DNA of 8,963 nucleotides from CAZSXS01 sp964611385. GTDB lineage: Bacteria > Bacillota > Clostridia > Lachnospirales > CAYPQA01. This document shows positions 1 through 6,706 of this stretch, piece after piece (positions within the stretch are counted from its first letter, which is position 1; each line of letters begins with the position of its first letter). The stretch is from contig CAZSXS010000110.1 in assembly GCA_964611385.1 (NCBI GenBank), positions 1 through 8,963 on the forward strand. Direction: 5' to 3'. The position numbers and the translations under genes were made by a program. The notes below the pieces were generated by a model, which worked only from the letters and a program-made list of their open reading frames with translations, was not told the origin of the DNA and searched no databases.

Positions 1-55
1 ATATTGTTTGCTATTATTATTAACTATCATGAAGTTTCCTAGAATATAAAAAAGC
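1..55. repeat. Left copy of exact 55-bp terminal inverted repeat
   Basis: The first 55 bases are the exact reverse complement of the last 55 (8909-8963). Identity stops at base 56 (G here, T in the other copy read inward). The repeat is AT-rich. Read inward it has a 13-codon open stretch ending in TAG at 40-42, which could be the tail of a repeated gene, but this is too short to judge. Its inner end supplies the T-tract of the adjoining minus-strand terminator. The exact length equals a default assembler k-mer, so it is best read as the visible part of a longer repeat outside the window. Confidence 0.95.
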
Positions 56-78
56 GCATAGCCAATTCTCTATGCGCT
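44..78 (-). terminator. Rho-independent terminator facing out of the left end
   Basis: Bases 53-61 (AGCGCATAG) pair perfectly with 70-78 (CTATGCGCT) around an 8-base loop. Read on the minus strand the hairpin is followed by six T (complement of 48-53). This is a textbook intrinsic terminator. It is placed to end the minus-strand aminotransferase transcript, although about 260 bases lie between that gene's stop and this hairpin. The first bases of the stem and the T-tract belong to the terminal inverted repeat. Confidence 0.85.
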
Positions 79-164
79 GCACAATAAAGTCTAAAATTCA
101 TGAGTCTACTAAACATTTCTTCCATACTGTAAACGAAAATAAGTTGTACAAAGCGATCCGATGA

Positions 165-268
165 AAGCATCTGAAGGGATGCCGCCCGAAGTGACTTGCG
201 ATCAGCACCTCCAGGGCCACCGCCAGCGAGTTGATAGGGTGGAGTAAGGGCGTTCCCTTCTGATGCTT
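165..268. repeat. Long imperfect palindrome; structured RNA or repetitive element
   Basis: Bases 165-178 and 255-268 are inverted copies over 14 positions with one T-T mismatch (AAGCATC-T-GAAGGG against CCCTTC-T-GATGCTT). Inside, CTCCA (209-213) can pair with TGGAG (240-244), and AAGGG (246-250) can form a competing short hairpin with CCCTT (255-259). GCGATC occurs twice (153-158, 198-203). The interior is visibly more GC-rich than the bases around it. The minus strand reads open from about 294 to the TAG at 41-43 but has no start codon before the palindrome, so I do not call a gene. I could not match it to a known RNA family. It may be a 3' UTR structure of the aminotransferase transcript or a dispersed repeat. 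Confidence 0.5.
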
Positions 269-299
269 GGACGTTAACTTCCCATATTACTGGCAGGTG

Positions 300-329
300 C
301 TATGCTATTAATCCCCATTTATAGCATAG
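300..329 (-). other. Hairpin just downstream of the aminotransferase stop
   Basis: CTATGCTAT (300-308) pairs perfectly with ATAGCATAG (321-329) around a 12-base loop, 8 bases past the aminotransferase stop codon on the minus strand. There is no T-tract after it, so it is not a standard terminator. It may protect the 3' end of the transcript or pause RNA polymerase. Confidence 0.45.
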
Positions 330-336
330 ATCGTAT

Positions 337-1578
337 CTACCGATTGCTATAATAATTGCTGATCTTATTAAAAGCCGTAATAATGTCCCTTAAATCCTCG
401 TCTGTGTAAAACTCGTTAAAGTTGATCCGTACGCTAACATTTAAGATGTCTTCCGCCTCCGGGCATAGACCTTTTTTGTAAGATACTGGCCAGCCATGGT
501 AGGGGCAGGTAAAGGGACAGTGTGTGTTCTGGTAAGCGTTTAACTTTTGGAATAAGTCGTACTCGTAAACACAGGTGGGTATGTAGCCTTGCTGACAGGG
601 AATCCCTTCCGCTTTCATCATCTCGCATAACTCATGGGAATTGAAGCCTGTTAGCTTCTCATCAATGCGGAACATGTAAAACCAGAAGGAGCTTTCGCAG
701 CCTTCAATGATTTTTTGTGGATGAAAACCTGGCAGCTTGGAGAGGGCTTCATTCAGTTGGTTGCCAAAATAATTGCGCCGTTTGCAAATTGCTTCCAACT
801 TGTCGAGTTGAGCCAGAGCAACGGCTCCCTGCAGCTCTGTCATACGATAGTTGGGGGCGAGATACTCCACCTTGCGCATGTCTTCAATACTGCCTGTGCG
901 ACAGTAGTTTTTGTCGGCAAATTTTAAGCAGCGTTGATAGAGGTTGCTGTTGTTGGTGACAATCAGCCCTCCGTCACCAGCGGTTATTTGCTTGAAGTCA
1001 TTGAGACTAAAGCAGCCAACATCCCCAATGGTACCAACGAGCCTTCCTTTATAATAACTCATGTAGCTCTGAGCACAGTCCTCAACAACGTAAAGCCCAT
1101 GTTTTTTGGCAATGGCCATAATCGAATCCATGTCTGCCGCATTACCGGCCAGATGTACGACCAAAATCGCCTTGGTCTTGGGGGTAACACAGGCTTCGAT
1201 GGAAGTGGGATCTAAATTATAAGAATAAGGATCCAGATCGGCGAATATCGGTATGGCATTTTGATAAAGAATGCCGATCACAGTCCCAAAGTCGGTGATG
1301 GGCGAGGTAATCACTTCATCACCGGCGGTGATCCCCAGTGCGCCTAATGCAGTATGTAAGGCAGCTGTCCCCGAAGAAGTTGCGATACAATGATCTGTGC
1401 CGTATATTTCTTTAAAACGATCAGTCATAGCCTTTACCTTTTTCCCACCCCAATAGAAAAGCGTGTTTTGCTCTAGGGCTTCTTTCAGGTGGGCAAGCTC
1501 CGCATCGCCAAATCGCATACCCGTCCCAAAGGGAGTGGTTTTCACCGGAGTACCTCCATGCACAGCTAAACGGTCCAT
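337..1578 (-). CDS. DegT/DnrJ/EryC1/StrS family PLP-dependent aminotransferase
   Basis: This is a 413-residue fold-type I aminotransferase of the family that transfers amino groups to keto-sugars or to cyclitol and aminobenzoate precursors, acting in the cytoplasm. Visible hallmarks are the phosphate-binding SSGTAA (about residues 68-73), the PLP-nitrogen aspartate in VVEDCAQ (Asp167, with Gln170), the Schiff-base lysine in NDFKQITAGDGG (Lys196), and the conserved NYRMTELQGA block (243-252). Length is normal and no key residue is missing. I chose ATG at 1578. AAAGGAG (1595-1589) lies 10 bases upstream of it, whereas the in-frame TTG at 1587 would sit almost on top of that site. It follows the araC-type gene on the same strand with an 80-base gap and no terminator, so the two are probably co-transcribed. 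The substrate cannot be read from the sequence. The context of amidohydrolases and no sugar-nucleotide genes argues weakly against a classic cell-surface sugar pathway. Confidence 0.93.
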   Translation of the reverse strand: MDRLAVHGGTPVKTTPFGTGMRFGDAELAHLKEALEQNTLFYWGGKKVKAMTDRFKEIYGTDHCIATSSGTAALHTALGALGITAGDEVITSPITDFGTVIGILYQNAIPIFADLDPYSYNLDPTSIEACVTPKTKAILVVHLAGNAADMDSIMAIAKKHGLYVVEDCAQSYMSYYKGRLVGTIGDVGCFSLNDFKQITAGDGGLIVTNNSNLYQRCLKFADKNYCRTGSIEDMRKVEYLAPNYRMTELQGAVALAQLDKLEAICKRRNYFGNQLNEALSKLPGFHPQKIIEGCESSFWFYMFRIDEKLTGFNSHELCEMMKAEGIPCQQGYIPTCVYEYDLFQKLNAYQNTHCPFTCPYHGWPVSYKKGLCPEAEDILNVSVRINFNEFYTDEDLRDIITAFNKISNYYSNR

Positions 1579-1588
1579 ATTAATCAAT

Positions 1589-1595
1589 CTCCTTT
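1589..1595 (-). promoter_or_regulatory. Ribosome binding site that sets the aminotransferase start
   Basis: Minus-strand AAAGGAG ends 10 bases before ATG 1578 but only one base before the alternative TTG 1587. The spacing supports the ATG as the true start and removes three residues (MIN) from the longest possible frame. Confidence 0.6.
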
Positions 1596-1615
1596 ACGAA
1601 ATATCTTTGAGGCGG

Positions 1616-1671
1616 TCGAAGGCCTGCGTGTGGCGGCAGATCTTGGCAATCGAAGGCCTACGTTCGGCGGC
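1616..1671. repeat. Pair of 22-bp imperfect direct repeats between the two minus-strand genes
   Basis: Bases 1616-1637 and 1650-1671 match at 19 of 22 positions (shared core TCGAAGGCCT then CGT, then GGCGGC), with a 34-base period. The second copy covers the stop codon and last codons of the AraC-type gene. The stretch is richer in GC than the spacers around it. It could be a small insertion or duplication, or a processing or regulatory element in the shared transcript. Confidence 0.6.
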
Positions 1672-2590
1672 TTAGCTTTCGGTATTGAACAGGACTGAGT
1701 TCAACGCCCGCTTTAAAAGTTCTTGTAAAATGACTGACGTTGTTAAATCCGGACTGGAGCGCAATGTCCGCAATGGATAGCTCCGAGGTGTTCAAAAGCT
1801 TCTTTGCATAGTTCAGACGCTTTTCAATCAGGTGCTGTGTGAAGGTTTTGCCCACCAACGCCTTAAAGAAATAACAGAAATAGGACTGTGACATCATGGC
1901 AATTTTCGCAATGTCTTCAATTTTTAAATTTTCTGTATAATTGTTGTCAATATGATCCAGTGCTCTTTCGATCGCCAAACGATGCTTGCGGAATATAGCC
2001 TTGTTCTCGGATCTTTCGATGTCTTCAGTAAAAGTCCGACTGAGTTCTACTAGCAGATAGAGTAAAAGCGCTTTAAAAGCATGTTCAAATAAGGGCTTTT
2101 GCTCCTGATACTCATTGTACAGGCGAAAAACCAAATCATTTACCAAAGATTGCTTTGTGACGGTGAGTTTAAGCCTTGGCTTGATATCAGATTCGCAGAC
2201 AAGAAAAGGCGAGATGTATGAAAAATCGAACAGATATCGAGCGTTTTCAAACGACTGAAACTGCTCATTCAAAAACGCTGGAACGAACTCAATCTCCATG
2301 ACCTCTATCAACTGGTCGGGTTGAGCTGGTATAATCCGGTGTGGGATAAAGGGAGGAATAACAAAGATATCTCCCACATCCAGAGGGTGCTTCTCCCCCT
2401 TCACAATGTGATAACCCTTTCCTTTCATAACATAGTTGATCTGGATATACTGATGCTTATGAAGCTTTGGGTTTTCCGAAAACTGATTCTTTCCGATCCA
2501 GAATGGAAAACCGCTGTTGGGATTTAAGGCCAGCGTATACAAAGGTATGTCGTTCTCAGATAAATGGCTGTCCAAACTAGTTTCCGACAT
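1658..2590 (-). CDS. AraC/XylS-family transcriptional regulator with N-terminal cupin domain
   Basis: This is a 310-residue regulator. Residues about 40-105 resemble the AraC-type cupin ligand-binding fold (HKHQYIQINYV near 44-54, then a GDIFVIPPFIPH strand-turn at 73-84). Residues about 205-308 carry the two helix-turn-helix motifs. The first is around LKIEDIAKIAMMSQSYFCYF (222-241). The second is around SIADIALQSGFNNVSHFTRTF (272-292), with the family-typical GFNNVSHFTRTFK and the SPVQYRK tail. Length is standard. The start is ATG 2590 with AGAGGTG five bases upstream. The gene diverges from the propeller-amidohydrolase operon across a 328-base gap and precedes the aminotransferase, the usual position of a local regulator that responds to a pathway metabolite. 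The ligand is unknown. It lacks a signal peptide and membrane segments, so it is cytoplasmic. Confidence 0.95.
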   Translation of the reverse strand: MSETSLDSHLSENDIPLYTLALNPNSGFPFWIGKNQFSENPKLHKHQYIQINYVMKGKGYHIVKGEKHPLDVGDIFVIPPFIPHRIIPAQPDQLIEVMEIEFVPAFLNEQFQSFENARYLFDFSYISPFLVCESDIKPRLKLTVTKQSLVNDLVFRLYNEYQEQKPLFEHAFKALLLYLLVELSRTFTEDIERSENKAIFRKHRLAIERALDHIDNNYTENLKIEDIAKIAMMSQSYFCYFFKALVGKTFTQHLIEKRLNYAKKLLNTSELSIADIALQSGFNNVSHFTRTFKAGVELSPVQYRKLSRRT

Positions 2591-2607
2591 AGTAACACCT
2601 CTTTAAG

Positions 2608-2624
2608 TGCAAAATTTTATTGCA
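2608..2624. promoter_or_regulatory. Candidate operator palindrome upstream of the AraC-type gene
   Basis: TGCAAAATTTTATTGCA is a palindrome with TGCAA/TTGCA half sites. It lies 18 bases upstream of the AraC-type start and overlaps its leader. Similar TTGCAA (2655-2660) and TGCAAA (2805-2810) words recur in the same gap, suggesting a repeated binding motif. Assigning it to this regulator is inference. Confidence 0.35.
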
Positions 2625-2664
2625 TTGACCTTGCTTAAATGATCGCAAGGAAAATTGCAACAAT

Positions 2665-2786
2665 TGCCATCTTATCAAACCGTGCTTCAATCAGTCAAGT
2701 GCGCCGATATTTCAGTATATACCGAAGATGAACGCTTTACTTGCAGTTAATTATAAAAAAAGTTGCTATTCTTACAAAAGATGGCA
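2665..2786. promoter_or_regulatory. Inverted repeat spanning the divergent control region
   Basis: TGCCATCTT (2665-2673) and AAGATGGCA (2778-2786) are exact inverted copies 104 bases apart. Next to the right arm are two interleaved inverted repeats, CTTACA/TGTAAG (2771-2776, 2796-2801) and GCACA/TGTGC (2787-2791, 2803-2807). Widely spaced half sites in a divergent promoter would suit looping by a dimeric AraC-type protein, but this is inference. Nothing in the gap looks coding. Confidence 0.35.
2671..2698 (-). promoter_or_regulatory. Candidate promoter for the AraC-type gene
   Basis: On the minus strand TTGACT (2698-2693) is followed after 16 bases by GATAAG (2676-2671). The -35 is five of six to consensus and the -10 four of six. 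It lies about 80 bases upstream of the start codon. The -10 abuts an inverted-repeat arm (2665-2673). Confidence 0.4.
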
Positions 2787-2828
2787 GCACAAAATTGTAA
2801 GATGTGCAAATAAAATTAGAATTTTTGC

Positions 2829-2856
2829 TTTGATAATGTGTGAACTATGCTATAAG
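2829..2856 (+). promoter_or_regulatory. Candidate extended -10 promoter for the propeller-amidohydrolase operon
   Basis: TATAAG (2851-2856) is preceded by TGC (2848-2850), an extended -10. TTTGAT (2829-2834) lies 16 bases upstream as a weak -35. The site is about 60 bases before the ATG at 2919. The inverted repeats at 2771-2807 lie just upstream of the -35, where an AraC-type activator would bind. Confidence 0.5.
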
Positions 2857-2918
2857 ATGATACGAATAGAATAGTAATTTCATTCATATTACTACTGGCG
2901 AAAGGAAAGATTAGAATC

Positions 2919-4805
2919 ATGAACTACAAAAAAATAGCGAACCCCTGCAGACTTTTTAGCGCACTCTCACTGATCCACATCATTGATCCCTTGGATGGTC
3001 GCGAAAAAATTGCTTTTGTTAGCATTTCCCAAGGTGACAAGGGCGCGTTGGTGATTGCGGATTATTATAACAAGCAGTTTGAGGTCTTCCCCATGATTAA
3101 GGATGCGGGTGCCTGGGCGCTGATTCAGCATAGCGATGGTTCTCTTTTGTTGGGAACCTGTAACTATTATGGAAGCCTGCAGCGCTTTGACATGAAGAAA
3201 AGAGAATGGTATCCCTTGCTGCGCGTGGAAAGCGAAATTTACATATGGAACCTGGTTCAAGGCAGCGACGGTAATTATTACGGCGGAACCTGGCCTGGTG
3301 ACAAGCTGCTGAAATACTGTCCGGATACCCACACGCTTCACGATCTAGGCAAGGTCTCCAACGACCCCGGCAACAACTACTCCCGCATGGTGTACGCTGG
3401 TGTGCCTGGCAAAATCTATATTAATTCTGTTTTTGCGTCAAAGACGGTGACGGCCTACGACCTTGCTACAGGCACCTTCCAACAAAATTTTGGCGGGAGA
3501 GCTTGCGGCGTTTATATGCTATGTGAAGACTTTGTCTGCACCACAGATGAAGAAAGCTACGAGCTACTGGATCCCTACACTGGCAAAAAGCTTATCAACG
3601 AGTCCATCCCTGTAGGCGAACTGGAAAAGTACAGCGAAAAATACGAGCTGGTTAAGAGACTAAAAAAACATATTGATGAAGATATCAAGCTGTTCTTAAA
3701 GGAAGTTTACGGCGAGGGTTATTCTGCCTTGGCGACTTATATGCACAATGGGGATCTTGTAGGTATACAGGCGCAGGAAATGTTCCTAATCAAGAAGGGT
3801 GAAAGAAGCTGCCACTATATAGACATTGACGCAGAGCCGCCAAAGGCCTTTATCCATGAGTTGATTTGTGATGCGCAAGGGATGATCTGGGGGGCCAGTT
3901 CCTTCGGCATGACCATCTTCAATTTCAATCCCAAAACAGGAGAATATAAGAACACAAAGAGCATCTCCAAGCTGGGTGGAGAAGTGTACGGCATGGTGGC
4001 AAAGGACGGCAAGATCTACAACACAGCATATGCAGGCGGCGAGCATATTGTCTACGATCCCGCTAAACCCTGGGCGGTTCGGGAAAACATTAATCCTCAC
4101 ACGATAAAAACCTTAGGCCCTTCTTATATTCGTCCCTATACTAAGAGCAAGCTGGACAAACAGGGCAACATCTGGACCGGATGGCTGGCAGAATACGGAA
4201 AGCGCGGGCAGGCCATTTCCAAATGGAACACAGCTGACGATTCCATAACGCTATATAAGAACCTGGTGCCGCAGACAGGCATCTTCGGTTTGGACATCAG
4301 CGAGGACTATATCTGGTTTACCACCTGTAACCATGCTAATGGCTTACCAGACATCAGCGATCCCTTAAGCCTGTGTGCGATGGATTACGATGGGAACCTC
4401 GTGTTCAGAAAAACCTTCGAACATGGCGTAAGGGTCGGTAGAGTGGCTTTTTCCGGTCGCTATGGACTTGTTCAGGTGGGTGAGCTATTGCACCAAATCG
4501 ACTCAGTTCGGATGGAAGTTGAACCCATTACAACGGTCAAGTTGAAACGCTTTGAAGACGGAATCGTGGAAACCTTACTTGCTGTGGATGCGGATACCAT
4601 TGCGGTGTTTGACATTGATGAAACCATCTTCATCAAGCCGGAAACTGGCGAAGTCACCGCCACCGTAGCCAGCCCCAAGGGAAATGAAAAAGAGCTGTTT
4701 TACCACGGGATTTATGCTGCCACCCTTTGCGAAGGAAAACTCTATGCCTCTGTGGGAACAGATTTGTATGTACTGGAAGGCTACGACAAAGGAGCTCAGT
4801 CATGA
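2919..4805 (+). CDS. Large cytoplasmic beta-propeller-like protein of unknown function
   Basis: This is a 628-residue protein with no signal peptide or membrane segment. It shows repeated blade-like units. The pattern is a hydrophobic strand, then DG-G-IW/Y-G, then a strand ending in F/Y-D followed by a turn. Examples are near LIQHSDGSLLLGT (68-80), LVQGSDGNYYGGT (112-124), VPGKIYINS (162-170), LICDAQGMIWGASS (315-328), MVAKDGKIYNTA (359-370), KLDKQGNIWTGW (411-422) and ATLCEGKLYASVG (601-613). Residues about 234-265 look helical and interrupt the blades. Family knowledge suggests a lyase/hydrolase-type or ligand-sensing propeller (one long or two stacked), but I do not recognise a specific enzyme and see no catalytic motif. 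ATG 2919 follows AAAGGAAAG with a slightly long spacer. Its stop overlaps the next gene's start (ATGA), so the two are translationally coupled and probably act in one pathway. Confidence 0.88.
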   Translation: MNYKKIANPCRLFSALSLIHIIDPLDGREKIAFVSISQGDKGALVIADYYNKQFEVFPMIKDAGAWALIQHSDGSLLLGTCNYYGSLQRFDMKKREWYPLLRVESEIYIWNLVQGSDGNYYGGTWPGDKLLKYCPDTHTLHDLGKVSNDPGNNYSRMVYAGVPGKIYINSVFASKTVTAYDLATGTFQQNFGGRACGVYMLCEDFVCTTDEESYELLDPYTGKKLINESIPVGELEKYSEKYELVKRLKKHIDEDIKLFLKEVYGEGYSALATYMHNGDLVGIQAQEMFLIKKGERSCHYIDIDAEPPKAFIHELICDAQGMIWGASSFGMTIFNFNPKTGEYKNTKSISKLGGEVYGMVAKDGKIYNTAYAGGEHIVYDPAKPWAVRENINPHTIKTLGPSYIRPYTKSKLDKQGNIWTGWLAEYGKRGQAISKWNTADDSITLYKNLVPQTGIFGLDISEDYIWFTTCNHANGLPDISDPLSLCAMDYDGNLVFRKTFEHGVRVGRVAFSGRYGLVQVGELLHQIDSVRMEVEPITTVKLKRFEDGIVETLLAVDADTIAVFDIDETIFIKPETGEVTATVASPKGNEKELFYHGIYAATLCEGKLYASVGTDLYVLEGYDKGAQS

Positions 4806-5548
4806 TCATTGATGTTCATGCCCATATCATGACAGGCGCTTATGAGGAACATAAGCGAGAAATCATGACTGCTATGGAAAGGTACGGCATCCACCAAGTC
4901 TATGTCTCCGCCTTGGATGGAAATCAGTTTTATCCCAATGAGGATGAAATCCGGGACTGCAATCAGGCGCTTTATCAATTCATGAAGGAGCAAGCCAAAG
5001 TCATCCGGGGTTATGTCTATGTCAATCCCTGTAACCAAGATAGCGCGGAGGTAATGAAACAGGGCTTTGAGGAATTCGGCGTTTCTGGTGTAAAGATCTG
5101 GGTGTCTTGTTTCTGTGACGATGAGCGTGTGTTTCCTGTTGCGGAAGAATGTATACGACGGAATGCTCCAATTTTGGTTCACGCCTTTCATAAGGCGGTG
5201 GGACAGTTACAGCACGAGAGTACTGGCATTCATGTGGCAAACCTGGCAGCCCGATACCCGGAGTTGAAAATCATTATGGCTCACCTGGGGGCTAACTGTT
5301 ACGACGGGGTCAAGGCCATCATGGACTACAACAATGTCTATACAGACATGTCGGGTACCCTTTTTCGGAGAGATGACCTGGACTATACCATAGAACGAAT
5401 TACTCCAAGGCGGCTGTTGTTCGGGACGGATATGCCTTGTCCAGGCTCCTTTCTTTCAAACCTTGGACGGGTGCAGGAAGCAGAGTTGGACGAAGCCGGA
5501 AGGCGTATGGTACTGTACGAGAACGCGTTACGATTATTTACTGAGTGA
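4802..5548 (+). CDS. Amidohydrolase-2 family metal-dependent hydrolase, TIM-barrel
   Basis: This is a 248-residue enzyme of the amidohydrolase superfamily (family-2/TatD-like layout), whose members hydrolyse or decarboxylate small carbonyl compounds. Visible ligands are the N-terminal strand motif DVHAHI (His6, His8), Lys98 in VSGVKIW, His127 in PILVHAF, His161 in IIMAHLGAN, and the late aspartate in LLFGTDMP (Asp210). All expected metal or catalytic positions are present. I chose ATG 4802 over an upstream in-frame start at 4727. AAAGGAG (4788-4794) lies seven bases before 4802, the ATG overlaps the previous stop as ATGA, and the metal motif starts at residue 4. Length is short but normal for compact family members. 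It is the middle gene of a three-gene operon. Specific substrate unknown. Confidence 0.93.
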   Translation: MIIDVHAHIMTGAYEEHKREIMTAMERYGIHQVYVSALDGNQFYPNEDEIRDCNQALYQFMKEQAKVIRGYVYVNPCNQDSAEVMKQGFEEFGVSGVKIWVSCFCDDERVFPVAEECIRRNAPILVHAFHKAVGQLQHESTGIHVANLAARYPELKIIMAHLGANCYDGVKAIMDYNNVYTDMSGTLFRRDDLDYTIERITPRRLLFGTDMPCPGSFLSNLGRVQEAELDEAGRRMVLYENALRLFTE

Positions 5549-5556
5549 GGTGGAGA

Positions 5557-6345
5557 ATGCAGGGCATTGATGTAAATTGTTTTGCCGGACACTGGCCTTT
5601 TCGGCGTATCCGCAAAAAGAGTTTCGAGGATCTTGTTCGGATTCACACCGATAACGAAATCAAGTACGGGCTTGTGTCTTCTCTGAATGCTATTTTTTAT
5701 AATGATCCCTTTGAGGGGGATCAAGAACTGTTTGAGGAAATCCAAGGAACGGAATATCGACTGGCCGCTACCCTGAATCCCATGCTTGTACAGGCCGTGG
5801 AGGATGTAGATCGTTGTATCAAACAATTTTCTGCCGCAGCTGTTCGGATTTATCCGGGGGTACACGGCTATGACCCGGATCAGCCCTGCTTGCTTCAATT
5901 GTGCGAGGCCTTAAGCGCCCGAGGCCTTCCGCTTCTCTATACCGCCCGCATGGAAGACGAACGCCTGGAATATCTGTTTCATTCCACTCCCTTTGATGCA
6001 AAAGCTGCTGCTGAATTGGCGCTTCGCTTTCCAAAGCTTCCGATTCTTTACACCTGTTGCAGAAGTGACGAGATTCAAAGGATAGTGGAGGCCGTCGGCC
6101 ACTCAGGCAAGGTGTATTTTGACACCTCAGGCTTAAAGAACAATCTCTTTGCGATTGATAAAATATTGAAGGTCTTTCAGAAAGGCAAAAATAATGCAGA
6201 CAGCATTGAGAACAGACTTTTGTTTGGATCTCAGTTTCCGTTGTTTTGCTTAAAGAGCACCTTGCTGAAAATTCAACACGCAGATTGCAGCCAAGAGCAG
6301 AAGCAAGCTTTGCTTTATGAGAACGTTCGAAGCTTGTTTCAATAA
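5557..6345 (+). CDS. Amidohydrolase-like protein lacking all metal ligands (probable pseudoenzyme)
   Basis: This 262-residue protein aligns along its length with the preceding hydrolase. Shared features are the N-terminal IDV strand, the V-K/R-I strand, the LPLLY and LPILY strands, the RLLFG motif and an ending of the type L-YEN-R-LF. The catalytic positions have changed. HxH is Asn7 and Phe9, the lysine is Arg97, the two later histidines are Thr129 and Cys167, and the terminal aspartate is Gln226 (LLFGSQFP). No frameshift or stop is seen, so the frame is maintained. A regulatory or structural partner of the active enzyme is a reasonable inference. I chose ATG 5557 with GAGGTG four bases upstream. 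GTG 5545, overlapping the previous stop, has no ribosome site. The gap to the previous gene is 8 bases, so it is in the same operon. Confidence 0.85.
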   Translation: MQGIDVNCFAGHWPFRRIRKKSFEDLVRIHTDNEIKYGLVSSLNAIFYNDPFEGDQELFEEIQGTEYRLAATLNPMLVQAVEDVDRCIKQFSAAAVRIYPGVHGYDPDQPCLLQLCEALSARGLPLLYTARMEDERLEYLFHSTPFDAKAAAELALRFPKLPILYTCCRSDEIQRIVEAVGHSGKVYFDTSGLKNNLFAIDKILKVFQKGKNNADSIENRLLFGSQFPLFCLKSTLLKIQHADCSQEQKQALLYENVRSLFQ

Positions 6346-6358
6346 AAGTAAAAAAGAG

Positions 6359-6387
6359 TTGCATAAATTGTAAAGCTATGATATAAA
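6359..6387 (+). promoter_or_regulatory. Strong sigma-A-type promoter after the operon
   Basis: TTGCAT (6359-6364), exactly 17 bases, then TATAAA (6382-6387) with TG one base upstream of the -10 (6379-6380). This is the best promoter match in the window. It starts 14 bases past the stop of the amidohydrolase-like gene. Transcription would begin near 6394 and run through about 530 bases of non-coding sequence into rsgA. Confidence 0.7.
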
Positions 6388-6706
6388 ATAAAAAGAATCG
6401 TTCAAATGCTGTGACTATACTCAGTCTCTTAAACCTTTACCAAGCCTCCAATATTCAACCCGTTTTTTAATTTTTTGAGCGGCGGCTTTGTAAAACTGAA
6501 CATGACTGAGGCTATCATAAAAATGGTTACACATTGGACAGTTAAAACCCGAAGGGAGATGGTTTCAATGACAAATAAAAAAATGGTGATTGTCAACTGA
6601 AAACCGAATAAAGAGGCTTGGCTATACTCAGTATCGTTCACTTTATAAAGTCGTCATGTAACAATAGAATTTCCGGTTTGCATGATGGGCTTATCCTGTT
6701 AAAAAG

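Noticed and set aside
41..294. Open minus-strand frame of over 80 codons through the left non-coding region
   Set aside because: No start codon or ribosome site before the palindrome, and the frame crosses both the palindrome and the terminator. The longest ATG-started part is 43 residues. Probably a by-product of the GC-rich repeat.
4727..4801. Upstream start extending the amidohydrolase by 25 residues
   Set aside because: It would lie inside the propeller gene without a ribosome site, and the extension is Arg/Cys-rich and unlike the family. The ATGA-coupled start at 4802 is far better.
6471..6476. T-run at 6471-6476 as terminator of the amidohydrolase operon
   Set aside because: The runs of T are inside the loop of the 6436-6494 hairpin, not after a stem, so no standard terminator for the operon was found.
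6502..6600. Plus-strand 32-residue frame in the rsgA leader
   Set aside because: No ribosome site for the first ATG and no recognisable domain. Only the last ten codons have a decent site, noted as a possible leader peptide.
6429..6641. Minus-strand 70-residue hydrophobic frame
   Set aside because: GTG start with no ribosome site. It lies wholly in repeat-rich sequence with inverted repeats accounting for its ends, and opposes a strong plus-strand promoter.
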